Shown here: piece by piece, positions 53,661 through 62,300 of the stretch | Layout: each line of letters opens with the position of its first letter | Position numbering within the stretch: the stretch's first letter is position 1 | NCBI RefSeq assembly: GCF_017052585.1 | Contig: NZ_JAFFHZ010000001.1 | Location: forward strand, 4,464,001-4,528,000 | DNA: 64,000 nucleotides | DNA from: Paenibacillus apiarius | Lineage (GTDB): Bacteria; Bacillota; Bacilli; Paenibacillales; Paenibacillaceae | Direction: 5' to 3' | Notes under the pieces: model-generated | Databases searched by the model: none | The model's input: only the letters and a program-made list of their open reading frames with translations | Told to the model about the DNA's origin: nothing | Made by a program: the position numbers and the translations under genes

Positions 53661-55202
53661 GTGGTAAAGAAGCTTGCTATCTATGTGCTTATGGCGGTGC
53701 TGCTTGTCAGCCCGATAGCGGCTGCCGCCCAAGGGGGAGCCCAGCCCGCGCAAGGGCTGCCGAATGTCGACGCAACCGCCATCGACCGGTTTGTGCAGGC
53801 GCAGCTCGGGAAGGCGCAAAGTCCCGGCGCCGCGGTCGTCGTCGTGAGCGGGAACCGGGTGGTGTATGCCAAGGGATTCGGGCTGGCCGATCGGGAAGCC
53901 GGGATTCCGGCGACAAGCTCTACCTTGTTTGAATTAGGCTCGACCTCCAAAGCATTTACCGGCTTAGCCTTGCTGCAGCTGGAGCAACAGGGCGCGCTGC
54001 GCCTTGACGATCCGGTCACCCGCTACGTTCCGTGGCTCCGGCTGACTTATCAAGGACAGGCAGCCAACGTGACGCTTGCCCATCTGCTGCATCATACGAG
54101 CGGGGTGCCGTTCGCTTCACTCGCTTCCATTCCGATCGATTCGGGAGAACAAGCGTTGGAACAGACGGTGAGAGCCTTGTCAGGAACCGAGCTGGATGAT
54201 CTTCCGGGAGACAGATATCAATATGCCACCATCAATTACGACGTCCTGGGGTTGGTCATCCAGGAGGTGTCCGGCATGTCGTACGAAGCGTATATGTCCC
54301 GGATGCTGCAGCGCCTTGGAATGAATGACACCGTACCAATGGCGCAGCTGAGCGATCGGCAGGGGCTGGCCAGAGGATACAAGATCGGATTCGGTTCGCC
54401 GCGATTGTTCGAGGCTCCCGCTTACAGAGGGAACACGCCTGCCGGCTACTTGCTCTCCAATGCGGACGATATCGGACGGTGGCTCCTGCTTCAGCTAGGA
54501 ACGGACGGCATGTCCGCAGGCGATCGGGAGATCATCGAACGTTCTCATAGGCCCGATACGACAGTGGGTCCGGATGCGAACGGGACCTATTATGCCGCGG
54601 GATGGTTTGTTTCGGCGGACGGGGAAGAATGGTCGCACCAAGGCTCCAATCCGAATTTTTCGTCCTATTTTATCGCGCGTCCGCAGGAACGGCTTGGCAT
54701 AGGAGTGCTCGCCAACATTAATTCGGCTTATACGTTTCACATCGGGAAGGGCTTGATGAGCCTCTTGCGGGAGCAAGAGCCGACGCCCCCTAAAGCGGAT
54801 TTCTACCCGCAGCTCGATCGGATTGCGATGGGTGCGCTTATTATCATTGGCGTCATCACGATCGTGCTGGCAAGCGCAGCGATTCGCATCCCGAGCCAGC
54901 TGCGCCGTCAGCGGCGCGCTATTGCCCCGCCACAGGGAAGGCGGCTCATCGGCCTCGGGGCCGCCCTCCTGCTGACCGGAGCTTACTTCTGGGGAGTCGG
55001 GAGGCTGCTTGGTACGGCATTCGCGGGATTGCCGCTTGATGTAGTCGCGGTATGGGCGCCCGTCACCGTCATTTGGCTCGCATATGCGCTCTACACGGTC
55101 GGCGGAATCGCCTTCCTGTACTTTGTTGCAAGTTGGCTGTTTCCTGCAGGGAAGCGCCGGTCCAAACCGATCCCGCCCATTGCCGCCGAGGAGGTGAAGT
55201 AA
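53661..55202 (+). CDS. Membrane-bound D-asparaginyl prodrug peptidase (ClbP/ZmaM/XcnG-like)
   Basis: A serine peptidase of the class-C beta-lactamase (S12) fold, 513 residues. A signal peptide (MVKKLAIYVLMAVLLVSPIA) precedes the catalytic domain. The nucleophile motif is Ser94-Thr-Ser-Lys97 in ELGSTSKAFTG (ClbP has Ser95, Lys98). The tyrosine motif reads YATINYDVLG (Tyr188). The C-terminal part has three transmembrane helices (about 390-412, 430-452 and 462-495), the ClbP-type topology. Such enzymes cut the N-acyl-D-Asn cap from exported precursors (colibactin, zwittermicin, xenocoumacin, amicoumacin). It follows the C-A(Asn)-PCP-E gene by 18 bases, which fits this role directly. The start is a GTG at 53661 with AAGGGGCG upstream. 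It gives self-protection by keeping the antibiotic inactive inside the cell. Confidence 0.92.
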   Translation: MVKKLAIYVLMAVLLVSPIAAAAQGGAQPAQGLPNVDATAIDRFVQAQLGKAQSPGAAVVVVSGNRVVYAKGFGLADREAGIPATSSTLFELGSTSKAFTGLALLQLEQQGALRLDDPVTRYVPWLRLTYQGQAANVTLAHLLHHTSGVPFASLASIPIDSGEQALEQTVRALSGTELDDLPGDRYQYATINYDVLGLVIQEVSGMSYEAYMSRMLQRLGMNDTVPMAQLSDRQGLARGYKIGFGSPRLFEAPAYRGNTPAGYLLSNADDIGRWLLLQLGTDGMSAGDREIIERSHRPDTTVGPDANGTYYAAGWFVSADGEEWSHQGSNPNFSSYFIARPQERLGIGVLANINSAYTFHIGKGLMSLLREQEPTPPKADFYPQLDRIAMGALIIIGVITIVLASAAIRIPSQLRRQRRAIAPPQGRRLIGLGAALLLTGAYFWGVGRLLGTAFAGLPLDVVAVWAPVTVIWLAYALYTVGGIAFLYFVASWLFPAGKRRSKPIPPIAAEEVK

Positions 55203-55934
55203 ATGAAATGCAAGCTGTTCTGCCTGCCCTACGCTGGCGGTTCCGCCACAATCTACACGCGGTGGAAACGCCATCTGCACGACAATATTGAACTGCACCC
55301 CATCGAACCGGCCGGACGGGGAAGAAGGCTGTCGGAGCCCCATTACGGCAGCATGGATGAAATGATTGAGGATTTATGGACATGCCTGGATATGCATTTA
55401 GACGAGTCCGATTTTGCCTTTTTCGGCCATAGCATGGGAGCGCTCGTCGCTTATGAGATGGCGCATGCCGTCAAGCGGAGAAGGGCGCGGGAACCCGTCC
55501 ATCTGTTCGTGTCGGGAACGTATCCTCCTCATGCCCGCAAGACCAATATGCTTCATACGCTGTCCGATGCCAGGCTGCAGCAGGAAATTATGCGGCTAGG
55601 AGGAACCGAGGAAAAGGTCTTTGAACGGGAAGACCTGCTGCGGTTGTTTTTACCGGGGCTGCGCAGAGATTTGCAGCTGGTGGAGACGCACCGCTTTGAG
55701 GACAAGCAGGACCTTATTCACTGCGATATTTCCGTGCTGAACGGAAAAGAAGATATTGCCACCGAAAGCTTCGATCTTTCGGAGTGGTCCAGATATGGCA
55801 GTCAAGCTTGTCATGTTTATGACTTTGAGGGCGGCCACTTTTTCATTAATGAACATACCGTTCAGGTGGTTTCGCTCATCAATGATGCATTATGCAGTCC
55901 CATGCTGCAGATGTCCACAAAAAAGGAGCCGTGA
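55203..55934 (+). CDS. Type II thioesterase of NRPS/PKS clusters
   Basis: A stand-alone alpha/beta-hydrolase of 243 residues that removes wrong acyl groups from carrier domains. Motifs are LFCLPYAGGSATIY (about 5), PIEPAGRGRR (about 37), the nucleophile elbow FFGHSMGALVAYEMA (Ser at about 81), the Asp in LNGKEDIAT (about 185) and the His in FEGGHFFI (about 213). Its ATG follows the peptidase stop without a gap and uses the ribosome site GAGGAGGTG inside that gene. It is not a product-release domain, which must lie downstream of the window. Confidence 0.93.
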   Translation: MKCKLFCLPYAGGSATIYTRWKRHLHDNIELHPIEPAGRGRRLSEPHYGSMDEMIEDLWTCLDMHLDESDFAFFGHSMGALVAYEMAHAVKRRRAREPVHLFVSGTYPPHARKTNMLHTLSDARLQQEIMRLGGTEEKVFEREDLLRLFLPGLRRDLQLVETHRFEDKQDLIHCDISVLNGKEDIATESFDLSEWSRYGSQACHVYDFEGGHFFINEHTVQVVSLINDALCSPMLQMSTKKEP

Positions 55935-55937
55935 ACA

Positions 55938-56792
55938 ATGATACAAACCGTTGGAGTAGTCGGAGCAGGTGTAATGGGAAGCGACGTCGCCTTGGATCTC
56001 GCTTGCTACGGATACGAGGTGGTGCTGAAGGATATTAGCGAAGACGCCGTACGGCGGGCGAAGGAGAAGATTCGAACCGATTTCCGGCTGCTCAAAATGG
56101 TCAAGCCGCGGGCCAAGCAGCTTACCATGGAGGACGTTATCGACCGGATTACGTTCACTACGAGCTATGAAGACTTCGAGCGCGTCCAGTTCGTCATCGA
56201 GAACGTTACGGAGGATTGGGAGCAGAAGAAGACGGTGTACACGGAGCTGGCAGAGGTATGCGGCATGCAGACGTACTACGCTGTCAATACGAGCTGCATT
56301 TCCATTACGAAGGTAGCCGCATTGATGCCCAGACCGGACAACGTCATCGGCATGCATTTCATGAACCCGGTCCCGATGAAGGAGCTCGTCGAAGTCATCC
56401 GGGGAGAGCATACGTCCGACGAAACCGTTGCTTGCGGGGAGCAGTTTTTGAAATCGTTCGATAAAGTTCCCGTGGTCGTCAATGATTTTCCCGGCTTCGT
56501 TACGAACCGTGTCCTCATGCTGACGATTAACGAATGCGTTTGGGCCGTTCAGGATCGGGTAGCCGAGCCTCAGGATGTCGATAAAATTTTCCGGCTCGGC
56601 TTCGGACACAAGATGGGACCGCTTGCTACATGCGATCTGATTGGCTTGGACACAATCCTCAATTCGCTGCTAGTGCTGTATGACAGCTATAAGGATCCGA
56701 AGTTCCGGCCTTGCCCGCTGCTCGTGAAAATGGTGGATGCCGGATATTTGGGCAAAAAATCGGGAAAAGGATTTTTCGAGTACAGCTTCTAA
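55938..56792 (+). CDS. 3-hydroxyacyl-CoA dehydrogenase-like oxidoreductase (FkbK/ZmaG type)
   Basis: A 284-residue NAD-dependent dehydrogenase of the 3-hydroxybutyryl-CoA family. The nucleotide-binding GVVGAGVMGSDVALDLACYG lies at 6-25, followed by the Asp of VVLKD. The catalytic His is in NVIGMHFMNPVPM (about 138), and NDFPGFVTNRVLM (about 182) is also conserved. In antibiotic clusters this protein oxidises glyceryl-ACP toward hydroxymalonyl-ACP. It precedes FkbH-like, ACP and acyl-CoA dehydrogenase genes with 5-13 base gaps, which argues for that role rather than fatty-acid breakdown. GGAG lies 11 bases before the ATG. Confidence 0.9.
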   Translation: MIQTVGVVGAGVMGSDVALDLACYGYEVVLKDISEDAVRRAKEKIRTDFRLLKMVKPRAKQLTMEDVIDRITFTTSYEDFERVQFVIENVTEDWEQKKTVYTELAEVCGMQTYYAVNTSCISITKVAALMPRPDNVIGMHFMNPVPMKELVEVIRGEHTSDETVACGEQFLKSFDKVPVVVNDFPGFVTNRVLMLTINECVWAVQDRVAEPQDVDKIFRLGFGHKMGPLATCDLIGLDTILNSLLVLYDSYKDPKFRPCPLLVKMVDAGYLGKKSGKGFFEYSF

Positions 56793-56805
56793 AGGAGGAA
56801 GAGCG

Positions 56806-57870
56806 ATGGACAAGGCCACGGAAAAGGCCAAGGAAATTAAGTGTGTTGTCTGGGATCTGGACCATACAATGTGGAACGGTATTTTGCTGGAGTCCGGCGA
56901 GGTTGAGCTGAAGCCGCATATGCGGGACATTCTTGCGGAACTGGACTCGCGCGGCATCCTGCATTCGATTGCGAGCAGAAATGATGCGGAGCACGCGATG
57001 GACAAACTGCGGGAACTCGGCATCGATTCGTATTTTCTGTATCCCGAAATCAACTGGAACGCCAAATCTGTGTCGATCGAAAAAATATGCGGCAACTTGA
57101 ACATCGGCAAGGACACGCTTCTGTTCATCGACGACCAGCCCTTTGAACGCGATGAGGTCCAGAGCGTCCATCCGGAGGTGGCCTGCATAGATGCGGCGGC
57201 ATACGACACACTGCTTGAGCATCCGCGACTCAATCCCCGGTTCATTACGGAAGACTCGAAGCGCCGCCGCGCCATGTATATAGAGGACATGAAGCGCAAA
57301 AGGGAAGAAGAATCGTTTGCAGGGCCTCAGGAAGCGTTTCTAAGCTCGCTCGGCATGCGCTTCGTCATAAGCGAGGCAAGGGAGGAGGACTTGAAACGGG
57401 CGGAGGAACTTACCGTCCGCACCAATCAATTGAATGCGACGGGCTATACATATAGCTATGAGGAGCTGGACAGGATTAGACAGTCTCCGGACTATATGCT
57501 GCTGGTGTGCGAGTTGACGGATAAATACGGATCATACGGCAAGATTGGGCTCGCTCTGATCGAATTGAAGGAGAACTGTTGGCATTTGAAATTGCTGCTC
57601 ATGTCCTGCAGGGTGATGTCCCGCGGTGTGGGCACCGTCATGCTCACCTATATTATGCAGCAAGCGAAAAGGGAAGGAAAATCGCTGCGGGCCGACTTCA
57701 AACAGACGGATCGCAACAAGATGATGTACGTCACGTATCGTTTCGCCAATTTCGTGGAAGTCGCCAACGACGGCCACGGGCACATTCTGTTTGAAAATGA
57801 TTTGAATCAAATTCAACCGTTCCCGCCTTATATTGAGGTGAAGGTGACGGTTGCAGGGAGAAAGGGGTAA
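56806..57870 (+). CDS. FkbH-like HAD-IIIC protein (glyceryl loading)
   Basis: Takes a D-glyceryl unit from 1,3-bisphosphoglycerate, removes the phosphate and loads it on the ACP. It has 354 residues. The HAD motif CVVWDLDHTMWNG carries Asp17, Asp19 and Thr21. The C-terminal third (about 205-345) is a GNAT-like acyltransferase domain with LRADFKQTDRNKMMYV. AAAGGAGG lies seven bases before the ATG at 56806; an in-frame codon at 56737 would overlap the previous gene by 56 bases. Asp-Leu-Asp-His-Thr replaces the commoner DxDNT, a small change. Family assignment is solid; the substrate is inferred from cluster context. Confidence 0.92.
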   Translation: MDKATEKAKEIKCVVWDLDHTMWNGILLESGEVELKPHMRDILAELDSRGILHSIASRNDAEHAMDKLRELGIDSYFLYPEINWNAKSVSIEKICGNLNIGKDTLLFIDDQPFERDEVQSVHPEVACIDAAAYDTLLEHPRLNPRFITEDSKRRRAMYIEDMKRKREEESFAGPQEAFLSSLGMRFVISEAREEDLKRAEELTVRTNQLNATGYTYSYEELDRIRQSPDYMLLVCELTDKYGSYGKIGLALIELKENCWHLKLLLMSCRVMSRGVGTVMLTYIMQQAKREGKSLRADFKQTDRNKMMYVTYRFANFVEVANDGHGHILFENDLNQIQPFPPYIEVKVTVAGRKG

Positions 57871-57875
57871 ACGCG

Positions 57876-58127
57876 ATGGAAATCAAACAAAAAATTCGCG
57901 GTTTTATTGAAAGCAATCTGGTTGTATTCGAGGATGAAGCAGTGTTTTCCGACGACGATCATATATTTCAAATGGGCTTCGTCAATTCCTTGTTCGCGAT
58001 GAAGCTGCTTGGCTATATCGAGCAAGAGTTCGGGATTACGGTCGGGAACGAAGATTTGGATATCGCTAATTTCAGCACGCTCAACAACATCGTTAGGCTA
58101 ATCGAAAAGCATAAGCAGGAGGTATAA
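57876..58127 (+). CDS. Acyl carrier protein for extender-unit synthesis (FkbJ type)
   Basis: A discrete acyl carrier of 83 residues that should hold the glyceryl to hydroxymalonyl intermediates. The phosphopantetheine site is Ser38 in QMGFVNSLFAMKLL, where NS replaces the usual DS. The surrounding acidic helices (ESNLVVFEDEAVFSDDD) are typical. It lies five bases after the FkbH-like gene and three bases before the acyl-CoA dehydrogenase gene, with AGAAAGGGG upstream. Confidence 0.9.
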   Translation: MEIKQKIRGFIESNLVVFEDEAVFSDDDHIFQMGFVNSLFAMKLLGYIEQEFGITVGNEDLDIANFSTLNNIVRLIEKHKQEV

Positions 58128-58130
58128 GCG

Positions 58131-59312
58131 ATGAATGCTCATACATGCGCTTCTGCCGCTCAAATATTGGAGGAGGCGAAGCAGTTTGCCGCCCAAGAGA
58201 TTCGGCCGTTAGCCGGAGAAATCGATGCCAAGGGCGAGCTTCCCCGCAGCTTGATCGACAAAATGGGCAAGCGGGGGTATTTAGCGGCCAGCTGGCCGGC
58301 GGAGTTCGGCGGCTTGGGGCTGGACCCGGTGGCATATGGACTGTTTACGGAGCAGATCGGAAAAGCATGCAGCAACACGAGGGCGCTGCTGACGGTGCAA
58401 ACCTCGTTGCTGGGGGAGACCATGCTGCGGTTCGGAACTGAGGCACAGAAGCGGCTCTGGCTGCCACAGGTGGCACGCGCCGAAAAGCTGGGGGCATTTG
58501 CCCTGTCTGAGCCGAATGTGGGCTCGGATGCCAAAAGTGTGCAGACCACGTATCGAAAAGAAGGCGGCCGGTACATATTGAACGGCAGCAAGAAGTGGAT
58601 ATCGTTTGCGGCAATCGCCGATTTTTTCGTCGTCACCGCTTCCGATTCGGGCGGGCAAATAACGTCGTTCATCGTCGAGCGTGAACGCGAGGGCGTGCAT
58701 ACGCTTCCGATGGCTGGCATGCTCGGCAACCGCGCGGTCCACATTGCCGAGATTCGCCTCGATGAAGTGGAGGTTCCGGCTGAGAACGTGCTCGGCAACG
58801 TTGGGGGAGGCTTTACCTATATCGTGTCTACCGCACTGGATCACGGTCGTTACAGCATTGCATGGGCAGGGGCGGCAATCGCGGCCGAAGCGCTGGAGGC
58901 GATGGTAACGTATGCGCGGTCGCGGTCGCAATTCGGCGAGAAGCTGCACCATTTCCAGTTGATCAAAGGGATGATAGGGGATGCGGTCACCAAGGTTCAT
59001 GCCGCCCGCTCGCTCTGTCTCGCCGCAGGGGAAATGCGCAGAAGCGTAGCGGCGGATGCAATTCACGAAACGGCGATCGCCAAGTATTTCACATCGAAAG
59101 TTGCGGTGGAAGTAACCAACGATACCGTGCAAATCCATGGAGGCAACGGTTGCCGCAACGACTACCCTGCGGAGCGGCTGTTCCGTGAAGCCAAGGTGCT
59201 TGAAATTATCGAAGGCACCAGCCAAATTCAGCAGCAAGTCATTGCCCAATACGGACTGCGGAAGTATGCGGTGAAGAAGCAGGAGGCAGTTCAAACGAAA
59301 AAGGAGGCGTGA
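58131..59312 (+). CDS. Acyl-CoA dehydrogenase-like (FkbI type)
   Basis: A flavin-dependent dehydrogenase of 393 residues, the second oxidation to hydroxymalonyl-ACP. The N-terminal all-helical domain (about 5-115) is followed by the FAD-binding FALSEPNVGSDAKSV (about 125) and LNGSKKWISFAAIADFFVV (about 145). The C-terminal four-helix domain has GGNGCRNDYPAERLFREAKV and the likely catalytic Glu of EIIEGTSQIQQQ (about 362). AGGAGG precedes the ATG at 58131. There is no O-methyltransferase after it in the window, so the unit is probably left as free hydroxymalonyl unless one lies downstream. Confidence 0.91.
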   Translation: MNAHTCASAAQILEEAKQFAAQEIRPLAGEIDAKGELPRSLIDKMGKRGYLAASWPAEFGGLGLDPVAYGLFTEQIGKACSNTRALLTVQTSLLGETMLRFGTEAQKRLWLPQVARAEKLGAFALSEPNVGSDAKSVQTTYRKEGGRYILNGSKKWISFAAIADFFVVTASDSGGQITSFIVEREREGVHTLPMAGMLGNRAVHIAEIRLDEVEVPAENVLGNVGGGFTYIVSTALDHGRYSIAWAGAAIAAEALEAMVTYARSRSQFGEKLHHFQLIKGMIGDAVTKVHAARSLCLAAGEMRRSVAADAIHETAIAKYFTSKVAVEVTNDTVQIHGGNGCRNDYPAERLFREAKVLEIIEGTSQIQQQVIAQYGLRKYAVKKQEAVQTKKEA

Positions 59313-59314
59313 CG

Positions 59315-62300
59315 GTGAAGGAACCGCAAAAACTGGACAAAAGCAACGTTGAGGATATATTGGCATTAACCCCGATGCAGGCGGGAATGCTGCTCCAATA
59401 TTTGAAAGATCCCGATACTACGCAATATGTAGAGTTGATCGAACTAGGCATAGATGGGGAGATCGACAAAACGTTGTTTGAACAATCGTGGGCATGCGTC
59501 GTGCAGGCTAACGAGGCGCTGCGAGTATTGTTCCGGTGGGAAGAGGTGAACCGGCCCGTTCAAATCGTGCTGAAGCAGCACCGGCCCATCATTCGTTACG
59601 AGAACTACTCCAATTTGGACGGGGAGACCCGGGCGCGCCAGATTGCGGCGCGAATCGCAGCCGACAAAAAGGAGAAGTTCAAGCTGGATCAGGTGCCGTT
59701 CCGACTGACGCTATGCAAGCAGACAGAGCGGAAGCATACGCTGCTGATGAGCTTTCACCATATTTTGTTTGACGGCTGGAGCACCGGCATTCTGTTGAAG
59801 GAGTGGCTGACCTCCTATCGTATGCTGGCGGAAGGGCTGCAGCCGAAGCTGCCGCAAAAGCCGCGATTCAAGCAGTTCGTCTCGTTGCTGCAGCAGCAGG
59901 ACAAGAAAAAGCAAGAGAGTTATTGGAGCCGCTATTTGCATGAGGTGCAAAACAAGCCCGTTCCGGTATCGAGAGGCGGATCAAGCCCGGAAAAAGCGGT
60001 TATGGCCGTGCATACGGAAAAACGGAGCGGGACATTTACTGCGGATCTGCACCGGTTTGTCCGTTCAGAACAAGTGACGCAAGCGGCGCTTTTCTATACC
60101 GCTTGGGGCATTTTGCTGCAGCATTATACGAATAGTGACGACGTATTGTTTGGTACTACTGTATCTGGGCGCAACACGAGCATTTCTGGAATGGAGCACA
60201 TGGTCGGCTTGTTTATCAATACGCTGCCGTTTCGCATGAAGGCCGGGCCCGAACAAGGCTTGTCCGATCTCTTGGCCGAGGCGAATCGCTCCATTCAAGC
60301 AAGCGAGGAACATGCAGGCACTTCCTTGACGGACATTAAAGCATACGGACGGCTGCGGGCGGAAGGCAATCCGTTCGATTCTCTGGTGGTGGTGGAGAAT
60401 TATCCGCTGGATAAGGCCGTCACAAGCGCCGATGGGCCGCTTGCGATTGAGTCCCATCATATCGTGGAAGAAACCGAGTTCGATTTGACTGTCCGCATTA
60501 CAGCGGCCGATGAATTGGAGTTGGCCTTCGCTTATAACGAACAGGCGCATCGTGCTGACACGGTGGAAAAACTGGCTTTTCATTACTTATATATCATCGA
60601 ACAAATCATTCAGGCCTCTACTCAAGTTACTGCTTACCACGAAACGAGGCTGAAGGATATCGGCATCCTTACCGCGGAAGAGCGGCAGCAAATTCGGCAT
60701 TTCAACCTGACAACTGCGAGTTATCCGCGCGAGAAGACCATTCACGAGCTGTTCGAGGAGCAGGTCCTGTTATCGCCTGAGAGTACGGCCGTCACGGATG
60801 AACGGCGATCTCATACATACCGCGAGCTTAATGAACAGGCGAATAGGATTGCCCGCGCGCTGCGGGCGGATGGGATGGAACGCGGCCAAGTTGTCGGATT
60901 GATGGCGAATCGGTCCACAGAAATGATTGCTGGCATTTTCGGCATTCTTAAAGCGGGAGGCGTCTATTTGCCGCTTGACTCTGCTCATCCTGCCGAACGG
61001 ATCGCCTACATGCTGAAGGATGGGCAGGTACGCACAGTGCTGGCTTCTTCCGGTCTTGAGGCGCTCGTGCCGAAGCAGGCGAAGGTGCGGGTGCTCGACG
61101 AAGCTCTGCTCGATGGCGGTGAGGCAGCTGACATGACACCAGTGAACGGGCCGGAGCATCCGGCGTACGTCATGTACACCTCCGGCTCTACTGGCACGCC
61201 TAAGGGCGTGATGGTTGGTCACCGCAATGTCGTGCGGCTGGTCCGGAATACGAACTACGTGCAGGTGGAAGCGGCAGATTGCATGCTTCAGGCAGGGGCC
61301 ATCGGCTTTGATGCCCTCACGTTCGAGGTGTTCGGGGCGCTGTTGAACGGGGCAAGCTTGCATATTGCGGACAAGCATACATTGCTTGACAGCGCCAGAC
61401 TGGACGCCTTTTTGCGCGCGCGCGCAATATCGGTGGCGCTGCTGACTCCGGCATTGTTCAATCAGCTGGCGCAGCAGCGGCCGGTGATGTTTGCCCGTAT
61501 GCGGCACCTTATCGTCGGCGGTGATGTATTATCGCCGAAGCATATTCAAGCCGTCCGGCAAGCATGTCCCGGCCTGACGATGTGGAACGCGTACGGTCCT
61601 ACCGAAAACACGGTCATTTCGACCTGCTTCCGTATCGACCGCGAGTATGCCGACCATATTCCAATTGGTCCTCCGATCAGCAATTCCACGGCTTATATCA
61701 TCGACCGCTACGATAACCTCCTGCCGATAGGCGTTCCCGGCGAGCTGATCGTGGGCGGGGACGGGGTGGCGCTCGGCTACTTGAATCAGCCGGAGTTGAC
61801 GGCGGAGAAATTCGTGCCTGATCTATTCCGTTCAAGAGGCGTCATGTACCGGACAGGTGATATGGCGCGTTGGCAGGAGGACGGAAGCATTGAATATATG
61901 GGGCGGATTGATCAACAGGTGAAAATTCGCGGGCACCGCATTGAAATCGGTGAAATCGAGACGATGCTCCTGCAGCACAAATCAATTCGGGAAGCGGCGG
62001 TAACAGCACGAATCCGAGGTGCTCAGACCGAATTGTGCGCGTATGTGGCCGCTTCCGAGCAGGTGCCGGCGTCCGAGCTGCGGGCTCATCTCGCCGCGAA
62101 TTTGCCGGATTACATGATTCCGTCTCATTTTGTCCAGCTGGAGCGAATTCCGCTTACACCGAATGGAAAGCTGGACCGCAAGGCGCTGCCCGCGCCTGCA
62201 GAGCCTGCCCGCTTTGTCCAGGATGCGGCGATGCCGAGGACAGAGCTGGAGCGGCTGATCGCGGAAGCGTGGAAAGCTGTGCTCGAGCTGGATCGCATCG

